Assembly: GCA_946885915.1 (NCBI GenBank)
Contig: CAMPHF010000005.1
Coordinates: 62,001 to 126,000 of the forward strand
DNA from: an uncultured Idiomarina sp.
GTDB lineage: Bacteria > Pseudomonadota > Gammaproteobacteria > Enterobacterales > Alteromonadaceae
Length of the DNA: 64,000 bases
Reading direction: 5' to 3'
Part shown: positions 1 through 9,597 of the stretch, in pieces
Position numbering within the stretch: position 1 is the first letter of the stretch
Layout of the letters: each line of letters starts with the position of its first letter
Notes under the pieces: generated by a model
Databases searched by the model: none
Seen by the model: only the letters and a program-made list of their open reading frames with translations
What the model was told of the DNA's origin: nothing
Made by a program: the position numbers and the translations under genes

Positions 1-240
1 CAGTCGCTTGGATTAACCAGTATTGTGGTCAGTCATGACGTCAATGAAGTTATGTCGATAGCTGATTACGCGTACATTATTGCGGATAAGAAAGTGGTCG
101 CTGAAGGTGAGCCGAAAGCATTGAAAGCCCAAGCTTCAGGCATCGTGAAGCAATTTATGCAAGGTGAAGCGGATGGCCCGGTGGCGTTCCATTATCCAGC
201 CGCCGATTTCTATCAAGATTTAATGGAGCGGCGCTCATGA
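1..240 (+). CDS. mlaF: MlaF, ABC transporter ATPase (3' part only)
   Basis: This is the C-terminal end of the ATPase that powers MlaFEDB, the inner-membrane complex moving phospholipids between inner membrane and outer-membrane lipoprotein MlaA via MlaC. The frame is open from base 1, so the gene starts outside the window; about 79 codons are visible. The H-loop (VVSHDVNEV, about residue 9 of the visible part) and the following D-loop-distal region of an ABC ATPase are present; Walker A and the signature motif lie upstream and cannot be checked. The stop overlaps the mlaE start (ATGA), which indicates translational coupling. Identity rests mainly on the mlaE–D–C–B genes that follow. Confidence 0.9.
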   Translation, partial: QSLGLTSIVVSHDVNEVMSIADYAYIIADKKVVAEGEPKALKAQASGIVKQFMQGEADGPVAFHYPAADFYQDLMERRS

Positions 241-1013
241 TCACCTTGGTGCGTCAACTGGGCGCGAGAGTTTTAGATGTGATTGCCGGTACTGGGCAGG
301 CCATGTTGGTGCTACTTGGTGCGATTATTGGCAAACCACAGCCAGCTAAGCAGTGGCCGTTGTTAATGCAACAGATTTATGTGGTTGGCGTGCTGTCGCT
401 GCTGATTATTGTGGTCAGTGGCTTGTTTATCGGTATGGTGCTTGGTTTACAGGGCTATACCATATTGGTCGATTTTGGGGCGGAACAGAGCCTTGGGCCG
501 ATGGTCGCATTATCGCTGTTGCGTGAACTAGGCCCGGTCGTGACTGCCTTATTGTTTGCCGGACGAGCCGGTTCTGCGCTCACCGCTGAAATCGGCTTAA
601 TGAAAGCCACTGAGCAACTCTCTAGTTTAGAAATGATGGCGGTAGACCCGTTACGGCGTGTGATTGCGCCGCGGTTCTGGGCAGGTTTTATCAGCATGCC
701 AATTTTGGCGGTTATTTTCTCGGCGGTTGGTATTTATGGCGGCTACTTGGTCGGCGTGCAGTGGCTGGGAGTCGATGACGGTGCTTTCTGGTCGGTCATG
801 CAGGCTGCTGTCGATTGGCAGGACGATATATTGAACGGCATCATCAAAAGTCTCGTATTTGCTTTTGTGGTGACCTGGATAGCGCTCTACAAAGGTTTCC
901 AATGTACGCCAACATCGGCGGGCATCAGCAGTGCTACAACATCTACGGTAGTTACCGCATCGCTTGCGGTATTGGGTTTGGACTTTGTCTTAACGGCTCT
1001 GATGTTCGGCTAA
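237..1013 (+). CDS. mlaE: MlaE, permease of the Mla phospholipid transporter
   Basis: Integral membrane permease subunit of MlaFEDB. The 258-residue protein has the usual family length, an amphipathic N-terminal helix followed by several hydrophobic segments (about 48–75, 85–105, 145–170, 200–215, 235–257) and the conserved permease stretch [20 protein letters not shown] (about residues 96–115), which carries the EQSLGP/GRAGSA signature of MlaE-type permeases. It starts at the ATG overlapping the mlaF stop and is followed by mlaD after 41 bases. Its role in maintaining outer-membrane lipid asymmetry is family knowledge; nothing here departs from it. Confidence 0.95.
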   Translation: MITLVRQLGARVLDVIAGTGQAMLVLLGAIIGKPQPAKQWPLLMQQIYVVGVLSLLIIVVSGLFIGMVLGLQGYTILVDFGAEQSLGPMVALSLLRELGPVVTALLFAGRAGSALTAEIGLMKATEQLSSLEMMAVDPLRRVIAPRFWAGFISMPILAVIFSAVGIYGGYLVGVQWLGVDDGAFWSVMQAAVDWQDDILNGIIKSLVFAFVVTWIALYKGFQCTPTSAGISSATTSTVVTASLAVLGLDFVLTALMFG

Positions 1014-1054
1014 AACGCGCCTCACATCATCACATTTAGAGATTGGAACGGAAC

Positions 1055-1522
1055 ATGGAATCACGTCAAACACAGTTATGGGTGGGTTTGTTTGTTATCG
1101 CAGGTATTGCTGCGTTACTTTTTCTTGGCTTGCGGGCCGCGAGCGTGGGTGCGGTTACCAATGGTGAAACCTACATCTTGTATGCAAAGTTCGACAATAT
1201 TGGCGGCTTAAAGCCGCGCTCGCCGGTAAAAGTGGGGGGCGTGGTGGTAGGTCGGGTAACCAACATTTCATTGGATGGCGAATATTATGAGCCGCTCATC
1301 GAGATGGAAATTAGTTCACAGTACAACCAGTTCTCAGAGACGAGTTCGGTGTCTATCCTCACCTCAGGCTTGCTCGGCGAGCAATATGTTGGTTTATCGC
1401 CTGGCTTTATTGATGAATCTATGGGGATGCTGGAAAACGGTGATTATATTACGGATACCAAGTCAGCGCTGGTGTTAGAAGATTTGATCGGGCAGTTCTT
1501 GTTCAGCCAAGGACAAGATTAA
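1055..1522 (+). CDS. mlaD: MlaD, MCE-domain subunit of the Mla transporter
   Basis: Membrane-anchored MCE protein that forms the hexameric periplasmic ring of MlaFEDB. There is one N-terminal transmembrane helix (about 8–28) and a single MCE domain (about 40–118, with the FDNIGGLKPRSPVKVGGVVV core). At 155 residues it matches single-MCE MlaD, not the long MCE proteins. The ATG at 1055 is chosen because a purine-rich ribosome-binding stretch (GGAACGGA) lies directly upstream; an in-frame TTG at 1043 would only add four residues. It stands between mlaE and mlaC in the usual order. Confidence 0.94.
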   Translation: MESRQTQLWVGLFVIAGIAALLFLGLRAASVGAVTNGETYILYAKFDNIGGLKPRSPVKVGGVVVGRVTNISLDGEYYEPLIEMEISSQYNQFSETSSVSILTSGLLGEQYVGLSPGFIDESMGMLENGDYITDTKSALVLEDLIGQFLFSQGQD

Positions 1523-1531
1523 GGAGATCGC

Positions 1532-2200
1532 ATGATGGTTAAAAATGTAGTGAAACAACTAATCGCAGTGAGCGCTGCGGTAATGATGGTAGTGCTGCCA
1601 GCACGAGCGGAGTTGATTCAATCGGAGTCGCCCCATGAATTGTTGAAGCAAGTGGCGGAGCAAACCTTTGCCCGTATTGGTGATGACCGCAACCAAATAG
1701 ACGAAAACCTAGACTATTTGCGCACCATTGTGGAAGAGGAAATGATGCCTTATGTTGATTGGCAATTCGCGGCCAATAAAACCTTAGGGCGCTATTATAA
1801 AGATACGCCAGAGGAACAACGGCGTGAGTTTCAGCGCGTATTCCGCGATTATTTAATTGCGACTTATGCACGTGCCTTTTTGCAATATGATGAGTCTAAA
1901 CACACCGTTGAGTTTGAACCACCGCGTGACAATTACGAGAACGTTGCTGTGGTGCGGACGCGGGTGGTTGAAGAGGGTCGGCCACCGATCCGGATGGACT
2001 TTAGCATGCGTTTAGATCGTCAAGATAAGATTTGGAAGGCTTACGATTTAACCGTGGAAGGGATCAGCCTGTTAGATTCTAAGCAAGCGGAAATCAATGC
2101 TGTTATTCGTGCGCGCGGTATGGCTGAAACCATTAATTTGTTGCGCGAGAAGGCCGCTGAACCTATCCGCGCTGACGATGAAGTGGAAGTGCCCGCATGA
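1532..2200 (+). CDS. mlaC: MlaC, periplasmic phospholipid-binding shuttle
   Basis: Soluble periplasmic carrier that passes phospholipid between MlaFEDB in the inner membrane and MlaA–porin in the outer membrane. The 222-residue product has a signal peptide ending near PARA (cleavage about residue 26) and the MlaC/Ttg2D fold sequence, including the MPYVDWQFAANKTLGRYYK region. An AAGGAG ribosome-binding site sits 5 bases before the ATG at 1532; a second in-frame ATG follows immediately. The stop overlaps the mlaB start as ATGA, so the two are probably coupled. Confidence 0.94.
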   Translation: MMVKNVVKQLIAVSAAVMMVVLPARAELIQSESPHELLKQVAEQTFARIGDDRNQIDENLDYLRTIVEEEMMPYVDWQFAANKTLGRYYKDTPEEQRREFQRVFRDYLIATYARAFLQYDESKHTVEFEPPRDNYENVAVVRTRVVEEGRPPIRMDFSMRLDRQDKIWKAYDLTVEGISLLDSKQAEINAVIRARGMAETINLLREKAAEPIRADDEVEVPA

Positions 2201-2505
2201 GCCAACTGAGCTGGCAAATCAATGCCAACGATGATGTGCCTTGCTTGGTCTTGCGGGGCGAATTAACCCGCGCCACGATCATGCACGTATGGCGCGAGCG
2301 AACGCAGTGGTTGCGTTCGCAATCATCATTGCAGATAGATTTAGAGAAGGTGACCAAAGTAGATTCTGCCGGTATCGCTTTTTTACTAGAAACTTTAACC
2401 TTTCTTAACCAGCATCAACAGGAACTTAGGCTTTGTAACGTAGGTCAACAAGTGCGTGATATTGCTGCGGTGAGTGGCGTTACGGGCTTACTTTCGTTAA
2501 GCTAA
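2197..2505 (+). CDS. mlaB: MlaB, STAS-domain regulator of the Mla transporter
   Basis: Small cytoplasmic STAS-domain protein (102 residues) that binds MlaF and is needed for assembly and activity of the transporter. The STAS signature with the DSAGIAFLLE loop is at about residues 56–65; Ser57 stands where the conserved Ser/Thr is found in the family. It begins inside the mlaC stop codon and closes the mlaFEDCB run. The 64 bases that follow hold no obvious terminator, so ibaG and murA may be read from the same transcript. Confidence 0.92.
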   Translation: MSQLSWQINANDDVPCLVLRGELTRATIMHVWRERTQWLRSQSSLQIDLEKVTKVDSAGIAFLLETLTFLNQHQQELRLCNVGQQVRDIAAVSGVTGLLSLS

Positions 2506-2569
2506 TAGGCATTGTCTTTTCTCTCTTGGTTAAATCGCTGGCCAAGTATTATTGGAATCAAAGCCTATT

Positions 2570-4100
<1,531 letters not shown>

Positions 4101-4123
4101 GCTTCCCGTACCATGTAGAATGT

Positions 4124-5167
4124 TTATTGTGGCAGCGGTTGCAAGGTCGCAACCGCTTCTAGCAGTTGGTTACCGCGATAAAACTCAATCTTGATCTGCT
4201 CGCCAGGACGGCCATAAGCGACCATATTTAAGCCTTTGCTCGGGCTATCAATAACCTCATCGTTCATCCGTACAATATAATCATTTACTTGCAAACCAGC
4301 CAATGCTGCCGGACTGCGCGGCGCGACCTCGCTCACGGTAATGCCCGGTACATTACGCTGTAGGCTGGTATTATCATTAATCTTGATGCCGAGATAGCCT
4401 CGAATGACAGCACCGTTGGCAATAATTTCTTGCATCACATAGTTGGCTGTCGAGCGTGGTACCGCGAAATAAATACCTTCTCCACCGTCACCCGTGAGTG
4501 AGTTATAGCTGGCATTGTTAATACCCACTAATTCACCGCGACTATTGACCAAGGCGCCACCACTGGCGCCCTCATTAATGACCGCATCCATTTGAATAAG
4601 ATCTGCATAGGGGTTACTGACACCGATACGCCCACCGGTAGCACTAATAATACCTTGGGTAATGGTTTGGCCGAGATTGTAAGGGTTGCCTATGGCCAGT
4701 ACGACATCGCCTGCACGAATGCGGTGATTATTGCTTTGTGGGATCACCGGTAGGTTCGGCAAATCTACTTTTAAGACTGCCAAATCGGTGTAGCGATCGT
4801 AGCCAATGAGTTGTGCGGCAGACACTCGGCCATCTTGCAGGGCCACTTCAATTTGGTCGACATCGGCAACTACATGATAGGCGGTCATGATATAGCCTCG
4901 GCTATCCATAATGACGCCAGAACCTAAGCGCCAAACCGTGGTGGGGCGAGAGTTAAAAAATGAGCCGCGAACTTCACCGACACTATAAATATTCACCACA
5001 GCTGGCGCTGCACGATTCACGGCATCCGCAAAAGACACTGGTGCGGCTTGGCGTTGTTGAGTCGCGGTCCCTTGCAGGTAGGGCAAAATCAGCAGCACGA
5101 CCGCTGCAACGGCGAGCCCAAGAACTACTGATCGAGCCAAGAATAATAACCAATCGCGCAGGGACAT
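4124..5167 (-). CDS. degS: DegS, membrane-anchored stress-sensor serine protease
   Basis: HtrA-family protease which, in well-studied relatives, recognises C-termini of unfolded porins through its PDZ domain and makes the first cut in anti-sigma factor RseA, releasing sigma E. The 347-residue protein has an N-terminal transmembrane anchor (about 9–31), a trypsin-like domain with the full triad His98 (TAYHVV), Asp128 (YTDLAVLKVD) and Ser202 (NEGASGGALV), and one PDZ domain (about 255–340). A single PDZ domain plus an uncleaved anchor separates it from DegQ next door. The usual residue before the catalytic Ser is Asn in many homologues and is Ala here. It is transcribed after degQ with a strong hairpin between them. 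Confidence 0.95.
   Translation of the reverse strand: MSLRDWLLFLARSVVLGLAVAAVVLLILPYLQGTATQQRQAAPVSFADAVNRAAPAVVNIYSVGEVRGSFFNSRPTTVWRLGSGVIMDSRGYIMTAYHVVADVDQIEVALQDGRVSAAQLIGYDRYTDLAVLKVDLPNLPVIPQSNNHRIRAGDVVLAIGNPYNLGQTITQGIISATGGRIGVSNPYADLIQMDAVINEGASGGALVNSRGELVGINNASYNSLTGDGGEGIYFAVPRSTANYVMQEIIANGAVIRGYLGIKINDNTSLQRNVPGITVSEVAPRSPAALAGLQVNDYIVRMNDEVIDSPSKGLNMVAYGRPGEQIKIEFYRGNQLLEAVATLQPLPQ
4134..4157. other. Perfect inverted repeat at the murA/degS convergence
   Basis: AGCGGTTGC and its complement are separated by a six-base loop. The hairpin lies inside the last codons of degS, just beyond the murA stop. It lacks a T-run on either strand, so it is not a classical intrinsic terminator, but it could slow polymerase or stabilise 3' ends of both convergent transcripts. 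Confidence 0.35.
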
Positions 5168-5191
5168 GAAGCTTCCAGCCAGTCAATAAGA

Positions 5192-5220
5192 TGGCGCTAG
5201 CATAGCATGTGCTAGCGCCA
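5192..5220 (-). terminator. Strong hairpin between degQ and degS
   Basis: An 11-bp perfect stem (TGGCGCTAGCA and its complement) closes on a seven-base loop in the 75-bp degQ–degS gap. Read on the minus strand it is followed only by TCTTATT, a poor U-tract, so it may act as a partial terminator or processing stop that lowers degS expression relative to degQ. Confidence 0.5.
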
Positions 5221-5242
5221 AACGCACAAGTGTAGCTGAGGA

Positions 5243-6589
5243 TTAGCGGGCGCCGCGAAGCACCAAATAACGCTCGGCATTACCGCGCAATAAGTTAAGC
5301 GCAACCACTGGACCTGCGTTATCTATGGCTTGACGTAAATCATTGATGCTATTGGTTGGCTGGCGATTCACCGCGACAATCACATCATCTGCACGTAATC
5401 CTAGGCGGGCTGCCGGACTTGCTTCCGGAACTTCGGCAATTCGAACGCCCGGACCATCGTTGCTAGCAAAGGTTACACCGGCTAAGGCTGGGTGTAATTC
5501 GGCCGCGACAACGCTGGTTTCTTCGTTATCGAGCGTTACTTTCAGGTTACGGCGCTCACCATCGCGCATTACCGTTAGTGTGACTTCTTGACCGGCACCA
5601 ATCGTTGCAATACGGGCCGCAAGGTCAAAGAAGGATTTCACCGGCTCACCATTCACCGCGGTAATCACATCGCCAGATTCAATGCCACCTTTGGCCGCAG
5701 CTGAATCTTCGATAACTTCGGCGACAAAGGCCCCTTGAGTAATTTCAAGCTCTAACGCATCGGCAACTTCTTGGGTTAGATTGTCACCGCGCACGCCGAG
5801 CACGCCGCGGCGAACTTCACCATACTCAACGAGCTGATTGACGATATTGCTCATCATGTCGCTGGGAATCGCAAAACCGATACCGATGTTGCCGCCATTC
5901 GGACCCAGAATAGCAGTGTTAATGCCAATCAGTTCACCGTCTAAGGTTACCAACGCACCACCGGAATTACCGCTATTAATGGCGGCATCGGTTTGGATGA
6001 AGTTTTCGAGCTCCTCAATACCAAGGCCTGAGCGCCCGAGCGCGCTGACAATGCCTGAGGTGACGGTTTGCCCAAGACCAAATGGGTTACCAATGGCCAC
6101 GACGAAGTCACCCACGCGCAAGTCGCCAGATTTACCAATGCTAATCTCGGTCAGATTTTTACCATCTTCAATTTGCAGCAGTGCAATATCGCTGCGCTCA
6201 TCGGTACCTATGACTTTGGCCATGTATTGGCGGCCGTCTTTTAAGGTCACTTGAATTTCGGTGGCATCATCAATGACGTGGTTATTGGTGACCACATAGC
6301 CATTGTCGGCGTCAATAATCACGCCAGAGCCTAAACCTTGAAAAGGGCGCTCTTGGGTTTGCGATTGAGGGGCGTTAGGGCCGAAAAAGTAGCGGAAAAT
6401 TTCAGGTACCCGCTGCTGAACTTCGCGGTTGCCTTTTACCGAGATATTAACCACCGCTGGCGTAACATCTTCCAGCATCGGCGCCAGTGTTGGCTTATCT
6501 TCATCAAAAAAGGGGATACTAGCAAAAGCATGGCCCGCACTGAGACTAACACTCACCAGTACGGTAGCCACTAGTAGTAGTTTTTTCAT
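5243..6589 (-). CDS. degQ: DegQ/DegP-type periplasmic serine endoprotease
   Basis: Soluble periplasmic HtrA protease/chaperone degrading or refolding damaged envelope proteins. The 448-residue precursor has a signal peptide ending near AFA (about residue 23), a protease domain with triad His104, Asp134 and Ser209 (NSGNSGGALV), and two PDZ domains (about 255–345 and 360–445). Loop LA is short, as in DegQ, so DegQ fits better than DegP, though I cannot exclude that this single enzyme serves both roles. An AGGAG ribosome-binding site lies 9 bases before the start. A sigma-E-like promoter is found about 45–70 bases upstream. Confidence 0.93.
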   Translation of the reverse strand: MKKLLLVATVLVSVSLSAGHAFASIPFFDEDKPTLAPMLEDVTPAVVNISVKGNREVQQRVPEIFRYFFGPNAPQSQTQERPFQGLGSGVIIDADNGYVVTNNHVIDDATEIQVTLKDGRQYMAKVIGTDERSDIALLQIEDGKNLTEISIGKSGDLRVGDFVVAIGNPFGLGQTVTSGIVSALGRSGLGIEELENFIQTDAAINSGNSGGALVTLDGELIGINTAILGPNGGNIGIGFAIPSDMMSNIVNQLVEYGEVRRGVLGVRGDNLTQEVADALELEITQGAFVAEVIEDSAAAKGGIESGDVITAVNGEPVKSFFDLAARIATIGAGQEVTLTVMRDGERRNLKVTLDNEETSVVAAELHPALAGVTFASNDGPGVRIAEVPEASPAARLGLRADDVIVAVNRQPTNSINDLRQAIDNAGPVVALNLLRGNAERYLVLRGAR

Positions 6590-6631
6590 CTGAGCGAACT
6601 CCTGTTCAGGTTTACGGCTAAAAGTATGGGT

Positions 6632-6659
6632 ACAGACCGTTAAACCTTTACATAAGTTC
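6632..6659 (-). promoter_or_regulatory. Candidate sigma-E promoter of degQ
   Basis: On the minus strand GAACTT is followed after 17 bases by TCTGT, with an internal AAAGGTTTAACGG resembling the spacer of known sigma-E promoters (consensus GGAACTT, 15–16 bases, TCnnA). The spacer is one base long and the final A is missing. The position, roughly 37 bases of leader before the degQ start, is suitable. Confidence 0.4.
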
Positions 6660-6687
6660 GCAAGCGATGTGTTTCAAGATGTAATTT

Positions 6688-7143
6688 TTACTCGGTTGGC
6701 GTGCGGCTGGCGCCTTTACGTTTGGTGTTTTCACCCTTGAATAGACCGCTGGCAGCATCTGGATAATCACGTGGTGGTGAATCACTGTCTTCGGCTTTGC
6801 GTGAATCTGATTTGACCGTGTTAGCAACGCGTAACTGGCGAATGGTGTCTTCGGCAAAGAAGGGTAAATCAGTTTGTTGCCCACTTTGCTGCAACAAATC
6901 AGCGCTGTGGTGCAAGTAATTTTGTAGCCTCTGCTGAGTTTCTGATAATTGCTCAACCAACGCAGCAGCTGTTGCGAAGTGTTCACTCACTTCGCGTTGA
7001 TAGCTAGCTAGCTGCTGCTTGCTCGCCATGACTTCGTCGTTCAACCGGGCTTGATCAGAATGCTCCTGAAACCAGTAACGGGCGACAAAAAAGCCAATTA
7101 CCAAACCAATTACTAAAAACAACATACTCATTAGCAAGCTCAT
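6688..7143 (-). CDS. zapG: ZapG (YhcB, DUF1043), envelope/division-associated protein
   Basis: Inner-membrane protein of the DUF1043 family, linked in E. coli to cell division, elongation and envelope synthesis balance. The 151-residue product has one N-terminal transmembrane helix (about 4–22, MLFLVIGLVIGFFVARYWF), then a coiled-coil-prone segment (about 28–80) typical of the family, and a low-complexity polar C-terminus ending in a basic tail. An AGGAG ribosome-binding site precedes the ATG. It is divergent from zapE, the same arrangement as yhcB/yhcM in E. coli, and may be cotranscribed with degQ only if readthrough crosses the 98-bp gap. Confidence 0.9.
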   Translation of the reverse strand: MSLLMSMLFLVIGLVIGFFVARYWFQEHSDQARLNDEVMASKQQLASYQREVSEHFATAAALVEQLSETQQRLQNYLHHSADLLQQSGQQTDLPFFAEDTIRQLRVANTVKSDSRKAEDSDSPPRDYPDAASGLFKGENTKRKGASRTPTE

Positions 7144-7155
7144 CTGCGACTCCTG

Positions 7156-7185
7156 TTGACGCTATCTCTACACACCCAAAATAAT
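7156..7185 (+). promoter_or_regulatory. Candidate zapE promoter
   Basis: TTGACG (7156–7161) and AATAAT (7180–7185) are 18 bases apart. An 8-bp inverted repeat (CGCTATCT at 7160–7167 and AGATAGCG at 7190–7197) brackets the −10 box and could be an operator in the divergent zapG/zapE region. Confidence 0.45.
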
Positions 7186-7256
7186 GGTAAGATAGCGGCG
7201 CTTGTTCATAGCCCATAGCATAATAGAGAATCGACTTGAGGGGTAGTCACGCGCAC

Positions 7257-8360
7257 ATGAAAACGCCATGGCAGCAGTATCAACAGGATTTGCAACGCGA
7301 TGATTTCAGCCACGATGTGGCGCAAGAACGGGCAGTGCAGGCGTTGCAACGGCTGTACGAAGAACTACTAGAATTTATTTCGGCTCGAGCGCAAAAACGG
7401 CATTGGTTGCGGCAGTTACTCGGTCGCGCGCCGACTCCACCGCAAGGTTTGTATTTTTGGGGCGGCGTTGGGCGTGGTAAAACTTATTTAGTTGACACCT
7501 TTTATAACGCGTTGCCATTTGAGCGCAAAATGCGGGTCCATTTTCATCGCTTCATGCACCGGATTCATGCCGAGCTGAAACAACTAAAAGGGCAGAGCGA
7601 TCCACTGCCGATAATTGCCGAGAAGCTAGCCCAAGAAACCCAAATTATTTGTTTTGATGAATTTTTTGTACAGGATATTACCGATGCCATGCTGCTCGGT
7701 ACGCTCATGCAAGAGCTATTCAAACGCGAGGTGGTGCTAGTGGCAACCTCCAACATTGTCCCGGATGAACTTTATCGAAATGGGTTGCAGCGTGACCGTT
7801 TTATTCCAGCGATCAAACTGATTAATAAGCATTGCGAGGTGGTGAATGTCGATAGTGGGATTGATTATCGGTTGCGCACCCTAACCCAAGCAGAGATCTA
7901 CCACAGCCCGCTCGATGACGAAGCGGATGCGAATTTGCTCAATTATTTCACTCAATTGGCTCCTGATCATCAATGTCACCGCAGTGACGGTCATATTCGT
8001 ATTCATGGCCGTCAAATTCCCGTGCGCTGTGAAACCGATGATGTCGCCTTGTTCACTTTTGAGGCGATTTGTGGAGGGCCGCGGAGTCAGAATGACTACA
8101 TTGAGATGGCCCGTATTTATCATGCCATTTTAATCAGCCATGTGCCGCAGATGGGCGCCCATAACGATGATGCGGCGCGCCGGTTTATTGCGCTCGTTGA
8201 TGAGTTTTATGAGCGCAAGGTAAAGCTAATCATGTCGGCTGCGGTGCCGCTTGAGGCGCTCTACACTGAGGGTAAATTGAGCTTCGAATTTAAGCGCTGC
8301 ATAAGCCGTTTAAAAGAAATGCAAAGTCATGAATATTTGGCATTGGGTCATTTGGCCTAA
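7257..8360 (+). CDS. zapE: ZapE, AFG1-type ATPase of the divisome
   Basis: Cytoplasmic AFG1-like P-loop ATPase; in E. coli ZapE is recruited to the division ring, interacts with FtsZ in an ATP-dependent way and destabilises FtsZ bundles. The 367-residue form has Walker A GGVGRGKT (residues 69–76) and Walker B ICFDEFF (about 131–137), followed by the VATSN sensor-like strand. Start 7257 is preferred: GAGGGG lies about 10 bases upstream and the resulting N-terminus MKTPWQQYQQDL suits the family; an in-frame TTG at 7236 would overlap that ribosome-binding site. Confidence 0.94.
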   Translation: MKTPWQQYQQDLQRDDFSHDVAQERAVQALQRLYEELLEFISARAQKRHWLRQLLGRAPTPPQGLYFWGGVGRGKTYLVDTFYNALPFERKMRVHFHRFMHRIHAELKQLKGQSDPLPIIAEKLAQETQIICFDEFFVQDITDAMLLGTLMQELFKREVVLVATSNIVPDELYRNGLQRDRFIPAIKLINKHCEVVNVDSGIDYRLRTLTQAEIYHSPLDDEADANLLNYFTQLAPDHQCHRSDGHIRIHGRQIPVRCETDDVALFTFEAICGGPRSQNDYIEMARIYHAILISHVPQMGAHNDDAARRFIALVDEFYERKVKLIMSAAVPLEALYTEGKLSFEFKRCISRLKEMQSHEYLALGHLA

Positions 8361-8385
8361 GCGCATATTTTCCGCGGCTAAAAAG

Positions 8386-8414
8386 TTGCTATTGTGGTGG
8401 GGTTTCACTATAAT
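8386..8414 (+). promoter_or_regulatory. Sigma-70 promoter of rplM–rpsI
   Basis: TTGCTA (8386–8391) and a perfect TATAAT (8409–8414) are separated by 17 bases, followed by a GC-rich start region (CCGCGCC) typical of growth-rate-controlled promoters. It would give a leader of about 140 bases before rplM. Confidence 0.75.
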
Positions 8415-8420
8415 CCGCGC

Positions 8421-8563
8421 CAGCCCACGTTACAGGTACAACGATCGGGTGTTGGCATAGCATCATCATACCAATAGGTATGCGGGCTACAGCAACGATC
8501 AGTTGTGGTTCGCGGGGAAGCCCGGAACTACTGTCGTGAACCTTTGTATAAGAGTTATTCATC
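8421..8563 (+). promoter_or_regulatory. Structured 5' leader of rplM
   Basis: The roughly 140-base untranslated leader contains a long-range pairing CGGGCT (8483–8488) with AGCCCG (8519–8524) enclosing smaller helices. In E. coli, L13 represses its own operon at a leader structure upstream of rplM; a similar role is plausible but the structure has not been compared here. Confidence 0.45.
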
Positions 8564-8992
8564 ATGAAAACATTTGTAGCGAAACCAGAAACCGTTCAAC
8601 GTGACTGGTACGTCATCGACGCGGAAGGCAAAACTTTAGGTCGTTTAGCGACTGAAGTAGCTCGTCGTTTACGCGGTAAGCATAAAGCTGAGTATACCCC
8701 GCACGTCGATACCGGTGATTACATCATCATTGTCAATGCAGAAAAAGTTGCCGTCACTGGTAACAAGCAAAAAGACAAAATGTACTACGCGCACTCTGGG
8801 TATCCAGGCGGTATTTCATCAATCTCTTTCGAGAAGTTGATCGAGAAGAAGCCAGAAATGGTCATTCAGAAAGCGGTGAAAGGCATGTTGCCACGTGGTC
8901 CTCTCGGCCGTGCCATGTTCCGTAAACTGAAAGTGTACGCAGGCACTGAGCACAACCATGTTGCCCAGCAGCCTAAACAACTTGAAATTTAA
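8564..8992 (+). CDS. rplM: 50S ribosomal protein L13
   Basis: Early-assembling 23S rRNA-binding protein of the large subunit. The 142-residue length equals that of E. coli L13, and the sequence is near-canonical throughout, including the [20 protein letters not shown]-terminus and the [21 protein letters not shown]-terminal signature. The operon with rpsI is universal in bacteria, with 18 bases between the L13 stop and the S9 start chosen here. No anomalies are visible. Confidence 0.98.
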   Translation: MKTFVAKPETVQRDWYVIDAEGKTLGRLATEVARRLRGKHKAEYTPHVDTGDYIIIVNAEKVAVTGNKQKDKMYYAHSGYPGGISSISFEKLIEKKPEMVIQKAVKGMLPRGPLGRAMFRKLKVYAGTEHNHVAQQPKQLEI

Positions 8993-9010
8993 TCACGGAG
9001 CATGAACAAA

Positions 9011-9403
9011 ATGGCAGAGAATCAATACTACGGTACTGGTCGTCGTAAAAGCTCTACCGCTCGCGTTTTCTTGCGTCCGGGTAGCGGCAAAGTGACCATC
9101 AACAACACCACCTTAGAGCAGTATTTCGGTCGCGAAACTGCACGTATGGTTGTGCGTCAGCCACTTGAGTTGGTTGATATGGTTGAGAAATTCGACTTAT
9201 ACATCACCGTGAAAGGTGGCGGTTCAACCGGTCAAGCCGGTGCGATTCGTCACGGTATCACGCGTGCATTGATGAATTATGACGAAGCTTTACGTGGCGA
9301 CTTACGTCGCGCGGGTTATGTAACTCGTGATGCACGTCAAGTTGAGCGTAAGAAAGTCGGTCTTCATAAAGCGCGTAAGCGTCCGCAATTCTCGAAGCGT
9401 TAA
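9011..9403 (+). CDS. rpsI: 30S ribosomal protein S9
   Basis: Small-subunit protein whose basic C-terminal tail contacts P-site tRNA. Starting at 9011 gives [15 protein letters not shown] and 130 residues, the E. coli length; the upstream ATG at 9002 lies only one base after CGGAG, whereas 9011 lies 10 bases after it, so 9011 is the better start. The conserved RRKSS(T)ARV and the C-terminal SKR tail are intact. A strong intrinsic terminator follows. Confidence 0.97.
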   Translation: MAENQYYGTGRRKSSTARVFLRPGSGKVTINNTTLEQYFGRETARMVVRQPLELVDMVEKFDLYITVKGGGSTGQAGAIRHGITRALMNYDEALRGDLRRAGYVTRDARQVERKKVGLHKARKRPQFSKR

Positions 9404-9423
9404 TTACGCTTTCCAAGTGTTGC

Positions 9424-9453
9424 AAAAGCCCAGCCTCAGTGCTGGGCTTTTTT
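9424..9453 (+). terminator. Intrinsic terminator after rpsI
   Basis: AAAGCCCAGC pairs with GCTGGGCTTT around a CTCAGT loop and runs into six T residues. It ends the rplM–rpsI transcript and separates it from petABC. Confidence 0.9.
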
Positions 9454-9463
9454 GTCTTTATCC

Positions 9464-9492
9464 TTGTAAAAATCAGGGTATTTCTTTATCAT
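9464..9492 (+). promoter_or_regulatory. Candidate petABC promoter
   Basis: TTGTAA (9464–9469) and TATCAT (9487–9492) with a 17-base spacer, immediately after the rpsI terminator. It predicts a leader of about 100 bases. Confidence 0.45.
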
Positions 9493-9511
9493 CTACAAGC
9501 ATTTTTTTGCC

Positions 9512-9574
9512 GTTAGCAAGTGCGCTAACATACGCAGCAGCTAATTACTGACTTCATAGCTATGCCCTATGAAG
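9512..9574 (+). other. Two hairpins in the petA leader
   Basis: GTTAGC/GCTAAC (9512–9529, six-base loop) and CTTCATAG/CTATGAAG (9552–9574, seven-base loop) lie between the candidate promoter and the GGAG ribosome-binding site of petA. Neither has a T-run. Their function is unknown; mRNA stability or a protein-binding leader are possibilities. Confidence 0.35.
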
Positions 9575-9597
9575 CGTCCTAACTGGAGAGTAAGTGG

